Shown: positions 17,384 through 25,717, numbered from the stretch's first letter. The stretch: DNA of 64,000 bases from Plantimonas leprariae (GCF_008802405.1 NZ_VZDO01000004.1:186001-250000); one strand, 5' to 3'. Numbers and translations: made by a program. The notes: generated by a model from the sequence alone, not told the origin.

Positions 17384-18298
17384 ATGCCGCAAGTTCCCCC
17401 CGCCCGCGAGAAGCTGCGCGTGTCCTTCGAGTTCTTTCCGCCGAAGACGGAACGGATGGAGGAGGGGCTCTGGGCCGCCATCGAGCGCCTGCAGCCGCTG
17501 TCGCCGGACTTTGTGTCAGTGACCTACGGGGCCGGCGGCTCGACCCGCGAGCGCACGCACCAGACCGTGAAGCGCATCCTGGATGAGAGCGATCTCGTGC
17601 CGGCGGCGCACTTGACCTGCGTCGATGCGAGCCGTGCCGACATCGACGCGGTGATCCGCCAATACCGGACGACGGGCGTGAAGCATTTCGTGGCGCTGCG
17701 CGGCGACAGCCAGAACGGCGCGGGCTCGCCCTACGCGGCCCATGCGGAAGGCTACCAGAGCTCGGCCGATCTCGTGGCGGGTCTGAAGGCGATCGATCCG
17801 ACGATCGAGGTCTCGGTGTCCGCCTATCCGGAGAAGCATCCCGAAAGTCCGGATTTCGCGACGGACATCGACCTTCTGAAGCGCAAGATCGACAACGGCG
17901 CGACCCGCGCGATCACGCAGTTCTTCTTCGACAACGACGTGTTCGAGCGCTTCGTCGAGCGCGTGCGCCGCGCGGGCATCTACGTGCCGATCGTGCCGGG
18001 CATCGCTCCGATCCACGACTTCGCAAAGATCTCGCGCTTCGCGCAGGGGTGCGGCGCGACCGTGCCGAACTGGCTCGCCGCGCGCTTCGAAGGGCTGGGG
18101 AACGACCCGCAGACGCACAGCCACGTCGCCGCCGCGGTCTGCGCCGAGCAGGTGCTGGACCTCGCCGACCGGGGCTTCCGCGACTTCCATTTCTACACGA
18201 TGAACCGGGCCGATCTGGTCTATTCGATCTGCCACATCCTCGGCCTGCGGCCGAAGACCGCCGTCGCCGTGGTGCCGGCTCTCGCGGCCGCCGAGTAG
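17384..18298 (+). CDS. metF: Methylenetetrahydrofolate reductase
   Basis: MetF reduces 5,10-methylene-THF to 5-methyl-THF with NAD(P)H and FAD, supplying the methyl group for methionine synthesis. The 304-aa TIM-barrel protein shows SFEFFPPKTERMEEGLW near the N-terminus (catalytic Glu region), VTYGAGGST, LRGDSQNG, SAYPEKHPES and ITQFFFDN, all conserved in MetF. ATG 17384 is 5 bases after the stop of the regulator gene, so the two are co-transcribed. A hairpin terminator follows 20 bases after the stop. The operon starts at the palindromic operator. Confidence 0.96.
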   Translation: MPQVPPAREKLRVSFEFFPPKTERMEEGLWAAIERLQPLSPDFVSVTYGAGGSTRERTHQTVKRILDESDLVPAAHLTCVDASRADIDAVIRQYRTTGVKHFVALRGDSQNGAGSPYAAHAEGYQSSADLVAGLKAIDPTIEVSVSAYPEKHPESPDFATDIDLLKRKIDNGATRAITQFFFDNDVFERFVERVRRAGIYVPIVPGIAPIHDFAKISRFAQGCGATVPNWLAARFEGLGNDPQTHSHVAAAVCAEQVLDLADRGFRDFHFYTMNRADLVYSICHILGLRPKTAVAVVPALAAAE

Positions 18299-18318
18299 GC
18301 CGAGGCCTCGACGGAAAA

Positions 18319-18348
18319 AGGGCCGGAAGCGCTACCGCTTCCGGCCCT
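18319..18348 (+). terminator. Hairpin terminator after metF
   Basis: A 13-bp perfect stem (AGGGCCGGAAGCG, 18319-18331, against 18336-18348) with a CTAC loop, directly downstream of the metF stop. It is preceded by AAAAAG but has no T-run on the plus side, so it could also serve the small minus-strand gene whose stop is at 18379, reading into a TTTTT run at 18315-18319. Confidence 0.7.
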
Positions 18349-18378
18349 CGCATGTCTCGCGCGAAACGCGCCGAGCCT

Positions 18379-18465
18379 CTACGGCAGAACTCCGATCACC
18401 GCCGCCGCCACGAAGGCGAAAGCAGCCGACATCATCAGGACGTTCAGAGACCGTGTCAGATGCAT
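18379..18465 (-). CDS. Hidden 28-residue single-pass membrane protein
   Basis: A very short gene reading MHLTRSLNVL then a hydrophobic helix (MMSAAFAFVAAAVIGVLP) and TAG. It has the best ribosome site of the neighbourhood, AAGAGGAGG five bases before the ATG, and a basic N-terminus followed by one membrane span. It lies between metF and the decarboxylase gene on the opposite strand, with a terminator-like hairpin just beyond its stop. Function is unknown. The sequence alone shows a plausible, well-translated microprotein. Confidence 0.65.
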   Translation of the reverse strand: MHLTRSLNVLMMSAAFAFVAAAVIGVLP

Positions 18466-18760
18466 GCGTCCTCCTCTTGCGATAACGAGAGATTAACGAA
18501 TGTTGCCGGTTCGTAAAGACGACATTTCGTGTTCAGGACGCGCCACGGGCTATCTCGCGCGGAAATCCACAGATCCGATGGGGCTTTGACGGCCCGAAGA
18601 TTTTTGTCAGCCGGCTTTTCCGGGCGCGGCATCGCGCGCTCGCGCAACCGTCGCGATTCGGCGCAGCCGGGTTGCATGTAACGCCGTCGCGTGCGAGCGC
18701 ATCGCCACGGAGGGGAGGCGTCGGTTCGGGTGCTTCCCGCAAGGGGCGGATAGAGCAATC
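18466..18760. other. Non-coding stretch between small membrane gene and decarboxylase
   Basis: About 295 bases with no convincing gene. It should contain divergent promoters for the small minus-strand gene and the decarboxylase. It includes AT-rich patches (18480-18500 and 18596-18610) but no repeat or palindrome that I could align; open frames here lack ribosome sites and family features. Confidence 0.5.
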
Positions 18761-19981
18761 ATGCAGCGATTCACCAGCGCGAAAGACGCAGCCCTGACGC
18801 TTCGTCCCGATGCGCCGGTCTATTGTTTCCGCCCGGAAGTGCTGACGGCCGACGCGAAGGCGTTCATGGCGGCCTTTCCCGGCGAAACCGCCTACGCGGT
18901 GAAGACCAACGGCGAGCGCATGGTGCTGGAAACGCTGGCGAAAGCCGGCGTCGCGACTTTCGACGTCGCCTCACCTGGCGAGTTCGAGGCCGTGCGCGCC
19001 GTCGCGCCGCAGGCGGCCATGCTCTACATGCATCCGGTGAAGGCGCAGTCCGACATCAACCTCGCGCTGCAGACCTACGGCATCCGCACCCTGTCGCTCG
19101 ACCACGAGGACGAGGTCGCGAAGATCCTGCGCATCGTGCGCGCGCTCGATCTCGACCCCTCGACCATCACGCTGTTCATCCGCCTCGCCACCAAGGGTCA
19201 CGCCGCCTACGAGCTGTCGAAGAAGTTCGGTGCGGCGCCCGCCCATGCCGTCGAGCTGCTGCAGCGCTGCGAGCGGATCGGCTTCAAGGTCGGCCTTTGC
19301 TTCCACGTCGGCTCGCAGATCGAGGACCCGGAAACCTACGAGCGGGCGCTCGCCTCGGCCGACTGGGTGCGCGCGCGGGCCGGCGTGACGCTCGCCGGCC
19401 TCGACGTCGGCGGCGGCTTTCCCGCCGAATACGGCCACGATCCGCGCCGCCGGAAGCCCGAGATGCCGGCGCTGCCGGAGATCATGGAACGGCTGCGCGC
19501 CGACATCGCCGCGTGGGGCTTCGAGGACGTGCCGCTCGTCGCCGAGCCGGGCCGCGTCGTCGTGGCCCGCGCCTTCTCGCTGATCGTGCGCGTGCTGCTG
19601 CGGAAAGGCCGCCGGCTCTACATCAACGATGGCATCTGGGCGTCGCTATCCGACTCGTGGACGGGCAAGATCACGCTGCCGGCGCGCTTCATCCCCGACC
19701 CGGCGCGGAAGACGCGCAACGGCGACCCCGCCCAGGTCACCGCATTTCGCGTTTGCGGCGCGACCTGCGATTCGGTCGACATCCTGTCGCGGCCGTTCTG
19801 GCTGCCGGAAACCGTCGACACCGGCGACTGGATCGAGATCGGCCATATCGGGGCCTACTCGCTTTCTCTGCGCACCCGCTTCAACGGCTTCTACCCGGAC
19901 ACGTTCGTCGAGGTCGAAACGCCATTCGATGCCGGCGACGCCCCGCAGGGCTATGCCAGCCTGGAGACGATGGCCGACTGA
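18761..19981 (+). CDS. Type III PLP-dependent ornithine/lysine-type decarboxylase
   Basis: A 406-aa fold type III (alanine racemase-like) PLP decarboxylase of the eukaryotic ornithine decarboxylase group, probably making putrescine or cadaverine. The PLP lysine is Lys48 in GETAYAVKTNGE; other active-site parts are LCFHVGSQ, LDVGGGFPAEY, AEPGRVVVA, and GATCDSVDI with the catalytic Cys-Asp pair. The tail has HIGAYSLSLRTRFNGF as in relatives. Diaminopimelate decarboxylase is less likely because the GATCDSVD motif is that of ODC. It is monocistronic and convergent with the DUF4112 gene. Exact substrate choice is uncertain. Confidence 0.88.
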   Translation: MQRFTSAKDAALTLRPDAPVYCFRPEVLTADAKAFMAAFPGETAYAVKTNGERMVLETLAKAGVATFDVASPGEFEAVRAVAPQAAMLYMHPVKAQSDINLALQTYGIRTLSLDHEDEVAKILRIVRALDLDPSTITLFIRLATKGHAAYELSKKFGAAPAHAVELLQRCERIGFKVGLCFHVGSQIEDPETYERALASADWVRARAGVTLAGLDVGGGFPAEYGHDPRRRKPEMPALPEIMERLRADIAAWGFEDVPLVAEPGRVVVARAFSLIVRVLLRKGRRLYINDGIWASLSDSWTGKITLPARFIPDPARKTRNGDPAQVTAFRVCGATCDSVDILSRPFWLPETVDTGDWIEIGHIGAYSLSLRTRFNGFYPDTFVEVETPFDAGDAPQGYASLETMAD

Positions 19982-19987
19982 TGGCCC

Positions 19988-20419
19988 TCAGCGCTTCGGC
20001 GTGATGTCCTTCATCGAATCGGGGTCGATCCGGCTGCCGCTATCCCCGAAGTGGTCGAGCACCATCTGGGCGTTGCGGCGGTGCGACTTGAAGTAGACGT
20101 CGAACACGTCGCCGGCCACCGGCACCGAGCCGACCGCCGCGTCGAGCGCGACGTTGGCGACCATCTTCAGGAGCTTCTGCTTCGGCATGCCGAGCTTGCG
20201 CGCCTCGTTGATGATGTAAAGGCCGACCAGGCCGCCCGCCGCGTCGCCGATGCCGGGAACGAGGCCGATGACGCTGTCCAGCCCGAAGCGGACGCCGACG
20301 AAGGGCACATGGACGGCCGTGTCCATCAGGCGGGCGATCCGCGCGATGCGCTGCACCCGGCGCATCCGGTCCGCCTGCGCCATCGCGTCGAACGGACGAT
20401 CGGCATAGGTGGAACTCAT
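19988..20419 (-). CDS. DUF4112-family membrane protein
   Basis: A 143-aa DUF4112 protein of unknown function. The family core is clear: MDTAVHVPFVGVRFGLDSV, LVPGIGDAAGGLVGLYIINEA and GSVPVAGDVFDVYFKSHRRN, containing two hydrophobic segments. The ATG at 20419 (MSSTYADRPFDAM) gives the usual length; the frame extends to 20539 without support. It is convergent with the decarboxylase gene, leaving only 6 bases between their stops. Confidence 0.88.
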   Translation of the reverse strand: MSSTYADRPFDAMAQADRMRRVQRIARIARLMDTAVHVPFVGVRFGLDSVIGLVPGIGDAAGGLVGLYIINEARKLGMPKQKLLKMVANVALDAAVGSVPVAGDVFDVYFKSHRRNAQMVLDHFGDSGSRIDPDSMKDITPKR

Positions 20420-20501
20420 CGAAGCCTGTTCTCCGTCGCGCCACGCCGATCGCGGCCGCGCGGAGGATATGGGAACATCGCGAGCCGGTTGGAAGTGCCG
20501 T

Positions 20502-21698
20502 TCACATAGCGGCGAGCAGCGCGTCCGTCGGCCAGCCATCGGCCGGCATGCCGAGCCGCCGCTGTTCCTGGCGCACCGCCTCGCGCGTCGCGCCGCCGAG
20601 GATGCCGTCCACCTTGCCGACCTCGTAGCCCTTGGCGGCGAGCTTCTCCTGCAGCGACTTCATCGAATCGAAGGAGAGGCCCGGCTCCGGGCTGCCCATG
20701 TCGACCGGCTCGGCTCCGGCGAGCCGGGTCGCGAAGTAGCCGGCGGTCAGCGAGTAGACGAGCGAGTTGTTCCATTCGAGGAACACGTCGAAATTCTTGA
20801 AGGCGAGGAAGGCCGGACCGCTCTTGCCCATCGGCAGGAGGATGGAGGCCTCAATGCCGTCGCTTTCCAGCGCCGAGCCGTCCGCCTTCGTCACGCCGAG
20901 CTTGGAGAACTCAGCTCGCGGCTCCTTGTTGGCGAGCGCGGCGCGGTCCCACGGGAAGTCGGCGGGAAGGCGGATCGCCTCCAGCCAGGGCTCGCCGCGC
21001 TGCCAGCCGAGCGAGGCCATGAACTTGCCCGTCGTCGCCAGCACATCGGGCGAATCGGTCAGGAGGTTGACGGAGCCGTTGCCGTCGCCATCCGTGCCGA
21101 ACTTCACGTATTCCTCCGGCAGGATCTGCGTCTGGCCGAGCTCGCCGGCCCAGGCGCCTTTCATCTGCTCCGGCTGCAGGTAGCCGGAGTCGACCACCCG
21201 CATCGCCGCAATGAGGTGCGGGCGGAAAAGGTCCGGGCGACGGCAGTCGTGCGCCAGCGTCGACAGGGCGGCCAAGGTGTCGAAATCGCCGAGCACCGCG
21301 CCGTAGTCGGTCTCGAGACCCCAGAAGGCGGCGATCGCCGGGCCGGGCACGCCGGTCTCGGCCTCGACCTTGTCGAAGACGGCGGCGTATTTCTGCAGGT
21401 TCTGCTTGCCGAGCTTCAGCCGGTAGCCGTTGACCATGCGGCCGGCGAACTCGCCCCAGGTCTGGGTGAAGACCTTCTGCCCGCGGTCCCGCGCCAGCAC
21501 CTTCTCGTCGATGCGCATGCGCGCGACGGAACGCTCGACGGCGTCCTGCGAGATGCCGGCCGCGATCGCCTCCGCCTTCACGCCGTCGACGAAGGCGGTG
21601 AAGTCGCCGCCGCATTGCGCCGTCTTCTGCTCCTGCGCGAGCGCCGTCGAGGCCGAAAAGAGCGCGAAGGCGAGGGCGAGGGGGCGAAGGGTGAGCAT
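20502..21698 (-). CDS. Lytic murein transglycosylase with C-terminal peptidoglycan-binding domain
   Basis: A 398-aa exported enzyme of the membrane-bound lytic transglycosylase B type (SLT_2), which cleaves the MurNAc-GlcNAc bond to form 1,6-anhydroMurNAc ends. A signal peptide (MLTLRPLALAFALFSASTALA) is followed by the catalytic domain with FWGLETDYGAVLGD (catalytic Glu) and GELGQTQILPEEYV. A C-terminal PG_binding_1 module lies at about 345-398 (LQEKLAAKGYEVGKVDGILGGATREAV). The true start is ATG 21698; the longer open frame overlaps the GH25 gene. It lies 89 bases downstream of the lysozyme gene on the same strand. Confidence 0.93.
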   Translation of the reverse strand: MLTLRPLALAFALFSASTALAQEQKTAQCGGDFTAFVDGVKAEAIAAGISQDAVERSVARMRIDEKVLARDRGQKVFTQTWGEFAGRMVNGYRLKLGKQNLQKYAAVFDKVEAETGVPGPAIAAFWGLETDYGAVLGDFDTLAALSTLAHDCRRPDLFRPHLIAAMRVVDSGYLQPEQMKGAWAGELGQTQILPEEYVKFGTDGDGNGSVNLLTDSPDVLATTGKFMASLGWQRGEPWLEAIRLPADFPWDRAALANKEPRAEFSKLGVTKADGSALESDGIEASILLPMGKSGPAFLAFKNFDVFLEWNNSLVYSLTAGYFATRLAGAEPVDMGSPEPGLSFDSMKSLQEKLAAKGYEVGKVDGILGGATREAVRQEQRRLGMPADGWPTDALLAAM

Positions 21699-21787
21699 GA
21701 ACGAGGGTCCCAACGGCGGCTTGTCCGATTTCCCTCGGTATCGCCGGACGTTAGCGGCGGCAAGATGGCCGCCCCAAGATAGGACGC

Positions 21788-22576
21788 TCAGCTGCGGCGC
21801 GGACGCCGCGCGCCCAGCCACTTCGTCCAGTCGGCCCGCGAACCGGAGAAGGCGTTGCGGTCCACTTCGCCGGAAACGCCGGGCACGGTGCCGGTCGCCG
21901 TCCATTGCCAGAAGCGGAACGGTCGCCCCTCGTAGACGGCGCTCGGATGGTCCTTCACCGCCCGCAGCCAGAACTCGTAGCGCGGGAACGCCCCGACCAG
22001 CCGGTCGCGATGCACGTCGATCGGCACGTAGAGGATCGGACGGACGCCGTAGTACTTCTCCACCGTGTCGAGGAAGTCCTGCATCTCGCGCATCAGGTCG
22101 TCGCGCGGCGGCCGCTTGGTGCAGGTGGGGGAGTCCGGCGTCCATTCGACGTCCAGCACCGGGGGCAGGGCGTCCGGGTCGCGAGGCACGTTGGCGATGA
22201 ACCAGCGCGCCTGCTCCTTGCCCGTCCGGCAATGGTAGAAGAAGTGGTAGGCGCCGCGCGGCATGCCGACGGCACGCGCCGCCGCCCAGTTCTCGGCGAA
22301 CTTCGCGTCCACCCGGTCGCCGCCCTCCGTCGCCTTCAGATAGGCGAAGGCGACGCCGCCCTTCTTCGCGGCCGGCCAGTCGACGTCGCCCTGGTATTTC
22401 GAGAGGTCGATGCCGTGGACCGGGTAGTCCTCCGGGCTCGTGCCCGCGTGGCCGTCGAGGCCGAGAGCGACCGGGTCCAGCGTGGTGGAGGTACAGCCGC
22501 CCGCCGGGAGCAGCGCCGCCCACAGCGCCAGGGCCGCATACGCACCCGGCCGTCCGATAGCCCAACGCAACACCAT
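21788..22576 (-). CDS. GH25-family lysozyme, exported
   Basis: A 262-aa glycoside hydrolase family 25 muramidase. An N-terminal export signal ends near PAGGCTS (Cys28), possibly a lipoprotein site though not a perfect lipobox. The catalytic domain has VHGIDLSKYQGDVDW (catalytic Asp), AYLKATEGGD, GAYHFFYHC and VLDVEWTPDS (catalytic acid Asp/Glu), in family order. It is upstream of and probably co-transcribed with the lytic transglycosylase, giving two exported glycan-strand hydrolases side by side. Confidence 0.92.
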   Translation of the reverse strand: MVLRWAIGRPGAYAALALWAALLPAGGCTSTTLDPVALGLDGHAGTSPEDYPVHGIDLSKYQGDVDWPAAKKGGVAFAYLKATEGGDRVDAKFAENWAAARAVGMPRGAYHFFYHCRTGKEQARWFIANVPRDPDALPPVLDVEWTPDSPTCTKRPPRDDLMREMQDFLDTVEKYYGVRPILYVPIDVHRDRLVGAFPRYEFWLRAVKDHPSAVYEGRPFRFWQWTATGTVPGVSGEVDRNAFSGSRADWTKWLGARRPRRS

Positions 22577-22837
22577 GCGCGATACGTCCCCGTCCGCGCC
22601 CCCAGCGCGACACCATCAATGGCCGCATACTCCCACAGCAGGGTTAACGGCCGTTTACCATAAGTCGACGGCTGCACTGGCCGTTCGCAACCTCCGCTCC
22701 ATTTTTAAGCAGACTTCGTCGAAGTCGGAACGAAGCGGACGTCACGGCATTGAACTTTCCGTGATCCGTTGCGGTCAGACGCAAAGAACCGGCGCGGTTG
22801 TCGCGTCAGGCAAATGAAGAGAGGATTGGAGACAGAC

Positions 22838-23083
22838 GTGAAGAAGCTTGGACTTTCCATCGGCGCTGCCGCTCTCCTGGCGCTCGGCGCCTGCTCGGAC
22901 AACAGCAGCAGCACCGCCACTCCGCCGGCGACGAACACGACGCCGCCCGCGGCGAGCGGGTCCGCAACCACGACGCCTCCGGCCACCACCACCACGACCC
23001 CGCCCGCCACCACTGGCGGCGCGATGGCGCCTTCGGGCGGCGCGACCGGCGGCGCCGGCGGCACGACGCCCCCGGCCCAGTAA
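22838..23083 (+). CDS. Small Thr/Pro-rich lipoprotein
   Basis: An 81-aa predicted lipoprotein. The signal VKKLGLSIGAAALLALGAC ends in a good lipobox (LGAC, Cys19). The mature part is low-complexity, dominated by Thr, Pro, Ala and Gly with repeated TTTPPATT-like units, so it is probably a disordered periplasmic tether. GTG 22838 has GGAG about nine bases upstream; ATG 22814 would add eight charged residues ahead of the signal and is less likely. A strong terminator follows. It is divergent from the GH25 gene, and function is unknown. Confidence 0.75.
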   Translation: MKKLGLSIGAAALLALGACSDNSSSTATPPATNTTPPAASGSATTTPPATTTTTPPATTGGAMAPSGGATGGAGGTTPPAQ

Positions 23084-23110
23084 AACTCGACACGACAGAC
23101 GATGCATACG

Positions 23111-23139
23111 ACGCCCGGCGCATCCGCGCCGGGCGTTTT
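23111..23139 (+). terminator. Rho-independent terminator after the lipoprotein gene
   Basis: An 11-bp perfect stem (ACGCCCGGCGC, 23111-23121, against 23126-23136) with an ATCC loop, followed by TTTT. It lies 28 bases after the lipoprotein stop and isolates it from the TerB-DnaJ gene. Confidence 0.88.
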
Positions 23140-23225
23140 CGTGCACGGCGGCGCGGGTCGGTGAACGAGGGGTTCGCCGAAATCGCCGTGGCGCCCGCGC
23201 GACCGCGCGTGATAAGAGCCGTGCC

Positions 23226-23999
23226 ATGACCGATCTGATGCAAGAGGGGCGGCGCGTCGCGGATCGACCGTCGGCCGGCCGGGCGCTGGCGGACGGCGTC
23301 GGAGCGATCCTGCAGGCCATCGGGTCGCGGAGCGTCTCCACGCTGGAAGCGCTGTTCGAGTGTGTCCATACCCTCTTCAGCGGTGACCGCGAGACGCGCC
23401 GGCGGGTGTCGTTCTCCGTCGCGATGATCGCGCTGTCCGCCAAGATGGCGAAGGCGGACGGCATCGTCGCGCCGTCGGAGGTGGCGGCCTTCCGCAGCAT
23501 CTTCCAAATTCCGCCGGAGGAAATGCGCAACGTCTTCCGGCTCTACGATCTTGCGAAGCAGGATACAGCCGGCTTCGAAGCCTACGCCGCGCGGATGACG
23601 ACGCTCTGCGGCGAGGGCGAGCATCACTGCCAGCTTCTTTCCGACGTGCTGGACGGGCTGTTCCACATCGCCAAGGCGGACGGCATCCTGCACGAGCGCG
23701 AACTCGAATTCCTGCGCCGCATCGCGACGGTGTTCGAGATGTCCGAGCGCGAGTTCGCGGCGGTGGAGAACCGGCACGTCGCGCACGGCGCGGCCGGCGA
23801 CTACGCGGTGCTCGGCGTTTCCCCGAACGACACCCTACCGGCGATCCGCGCGCGCTATCTCGAACTCGTGCGCGAGAACCATCCCGACCGGCTGGCGGCG
23901 CGGGGCGTGCCGGCCGAGTTCATGGCGATCGGCACCGAGCGGATGAAGGCGATCAACGCCGCCTACGAGAGCGTCGCGAAGGCCCGGGCCGCGGCGTGA
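23226..23999 (+). CDS. TerB-DnaJ (DjlA-like) co-chaperone
   Basis: A 257-aa soluble protein with a TerB-like acidic helical domain (about 55-185: SVAMIALSAKMAKADG and GLFHIAKADGILHERELEFL) and a C-terminal J domain (about 195-257) carrying the HPD motif (RENHPDRLAARG) that stimulates DnaK. This is the DjlA plan without an obvious N-terminal membrane anchor. ATG 23226 is the first in-frame start with typical codon use. The following amidase gene overlaps its stop by 4 bases (GTGA), suggesting coupled expression. Confidence 0.9.
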   Translation: MTDLMQEGRRVADRPSAGRALADGVGAILQAIGSRSVSTLEALFECVHTLFSGDRETRRRVSFSVAMIALSAKMAKADGIVAPSEVAAFRSIFQIPPEEMRNVFRLYDLAKQDTAGFEAYAARMTTLCGEGEHHCQLLSDVLDGLFHIAKADGILHERELEFLRRIATVFEMSEREFAAVENRHVAHGAAGDYAVLGVSPNDTLPAIRARYLELVRENHPDRLAARGVPAEFMAIGTERMKAINAAYESVAKARAAA

Positions 24000-24748
24000 C
24001 GCCGGATACCGACCTCGTCGATCTCGTTATGCCCTCGCCGAACCGCAACGAGCGGCGCGGCGCCGGCCCGGATATCCTGCTACTGCATTACACCGGCATG
24101 GAAGACGGCGAGAAGGCCGCGAAGTGGCTGACCATGCCGGTGTCGCAGGTCTCCTGCCACTACCTCGTCCACGAGAACGGACGCATCGTGCAGTTCGTGC
24201 CGGAGACCGAGCGGGCGTGGCATGCCGGTGCGGGAAGCTGGCAGGGCAGGGCCGACATCAACTCGCGCTCGGTCGGCATCGAGATCGTCAATCCCGGTCA
24301 CGAGTTCGGCTACCGCGCCTTTCCGGACGCCCAGGTCAGCCGGATCGTCGCGCTTTGCCTAGGTATCCTGTCGCGCTGGCCGATCGAGCCGCGCAACGTG
24401 CTCGCCCATTCCGACACCGCGCCGAGCCGGAAGCAGGATCCGGGCGAGCTTTTTCCCTGGGACCGGCTGCACGCCGCCGGCATCGGGCATCTGGTCCAGC
24501 CGGAGCCGATCCGCGGCAGCCGCTTCCTCGCGCTCGGCGACGAAGGCGCGCCGGTGGACGCTTGGCAGGAACTGCTGGTGCTTTATGGCTACGAGGTCGA
24601 GCGGACGGCGCGTTTCGACGAGGCGACGCGTTTCGCGACGCTCGCCTTCCAGCGCCACTTCCGCCCCGAGCGGGTGGACGGCGTCGCCGACGTCTCGACC
24701 GTCGCGACGCTGCACCGGCTGCTGCAGGCGCTGCCTCCGGTCGCCTAG
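23996..24748 (+). CDS. N-acetylmuramoyl-L-alanine amidase, AmpD type
   Basis: A 250-aa Amidase_2 zinc enzyme that cuts the lactyl-amide bond between MurNAc (or anhydroMurNAc) and L-Ala. Zinc ligands are in LLLHYTGM, and AHSDTAPSRKQDPG supplies the second His and the Asp; AWHAGAGSW and NSRSVGIEIVNPG are also conserved. A C-terminal PG-binding-like helical region follows (about 185-245: WQELLVLYGYEVERTARFDE). No signal peptide is visible, so a cytoplasmic recycling role like AmpD is likely. GTG 23996 overlaps the upstream TerB-DnaJ stop. Confidence 0.93.
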   Translation: MTPDTDLVDLVMPSPNRNERRGAGPDILLLHYTGMEDGEKAAKWLTMPVSQVSCHYLVHENGRIVQFVPETERAWHAGAGSWQGRADINSRSVGIEIVNPGHEFGYRAFPDAQVSRIVALCLGILSRWPIEPRNVLAHSDTAPSRKQDPGELFPWDRLHAAGIGHLVQPEPIRGSRFLALGDEGAPVDAWQELLVLYGYEVERTARFDEATRFATLAFQRHFRPERVDGVADVSTVATLHRLLQALPPVA

Positions 24749-25167
24749 CCGCGCCGGCGGGTGACGAGGATGCCGGCGATGATCAGCGCGACGCCGGCCG
24801 CGCTCGCCCAGAATGCCGGCGACCGGTCGCGGACGAAATCGAAGGCGACGCCCGAGACCATCTGTCCGGCGATCACGAGCAGCGCCGTGTTGAGCGCTCC
24901 GACCCGCGCGATCACCCAGCTTCCCGCGGCCACGAAGACGACGCCGATCGGGCCGCCGAGATAGGCGTACCAGGGCGTGCCCGCCGCGCCGGCCGGCACC
25001 AGACCGCCCGCCAGCAGGCCGACCAGCGTCAGCGCGACGAAGCCGACGGCATGGTTCCAGAACGACGAGATCATCGGCGAGGTGGAAAGGCTGAGGCGGC
25101 CGTTGAGCTGACGGCTGAGACCGACGAGCAGGCCGCCGATGAAAGCCAGCAGGATCGGACCGCTCAT
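24745..25167 (-). CDS. YdcZ-family (DMT) transporter half, second of a pair
   Basis: A 140-aa inner-membrane protein of the DMT_YdcZ (DUF606) family with about five hydrophobic segments. Typical segments are MSGPILLAFIGGLLVGLSRQLNGRLS and PWYAYLGGPIGVVFVAAGSWVIARVG. ATG 25167 shares its A with the stop of the upstream paralogous gene (TGATG), so the two are translated together and probably form a heterodimer. Substrate is unknown. Its stop overlaps the end of the convergent amidase gene by 4 bases. Confidence 0.87.
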   Translation of the reverse strand: MSGPILLAFIGGLLVGLSRQLNGRLSLSTSPMISSFWNHAVGFVALTLVGLLAGGLVPAGAAGTPWYAYLGGPIGVVFVAAGSWVIARVGALNTALLVIAGQMVSGVAFDFVRDRSPAFWASAAGVALIIAGILVTRRRG

Positions 25168-25649
25168 CACGCGATCCGCGCGAAAAGGATGATCAGCGCG
25201 CTGCCTGCGAGAATGAGGACGAGCGACAGCGCGTCGAAGCGGTCGGGCTTTCGCACTGGCAGGCTGAAGAGGCCCCAGCGATCCGCCGCGAGGGCGAAAA
25301 GGGCCTGTCCCGCGAGGCCGAGCGCGAGCGTTCCGGAAAGACCGATCCGGCTGTTCACCGCGGTCGATGTCGCGAGAACCGTCGCCGCACCGGAAAGGCC
25401 GCCGAGACAGGCCCAGACGGGCGCCTTCGATGCGGTGCCCGCTCCGCGTCTCCGGCTGCGAAACGCAAGCGCGAGGAATGCCGCGGCAGCGAGAAGACCG
25501 ACGCCATGCGCGGTCCATGACGCGAACATCGCTCCGCCGAAGCGGGCCAGCTCGCCGTTCAGGTAGACCATTAACGTCAGCAGGCAGCCCGTGCAGAAGG
25601 CGGCCAGCAGATGATGCGGCTTCGGACGCGACGTAGAGGGGGTAGGCAT
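25167..25649 (-). CDS. YdcZ-family (DMT) transporter half, first of a pair
   Basis: A 160-aa paralogue of the gene just downstream, again with four or five membrane segments (HLLAAFCTGCLLTLMVYLNGELA; VWACLGGLSGAATVLATSTAVNSRIG; ALSLVLILAGSALIILFARIA) and a basic loop (FRSRRRGAG). The NG-x-L pattern near the first helix matches YdcZ proteins. The start MPTPSTSRPKPHH at 25649 gives a short basic leader. The pair resembles two-component small multidrug-resistance-type transporters, but the cargo cannot be told. Confidence 0.82.
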   Translation of the reverse strand: MPTPSTSRPKPHHLLAAFCTGCLLTLMVYLNGELARFGGAMFASWTAHGVGLLAAAAFLALAFRSRRRGAGTASKAPVWACLGGLSGAATVLATSTAVNSRIGLSGTLALGLAGQALFALAADRWGLFSLPVRKPDRFDALSLVLILAGSALIILFARIA

Positions 25650-25717
25650 CGAGTCCCCCTAGCACGAGCCTCCGGCGCGATACGAGGATACGGGTTCGCA
25701 TCGGTTCGGGAATCGGC

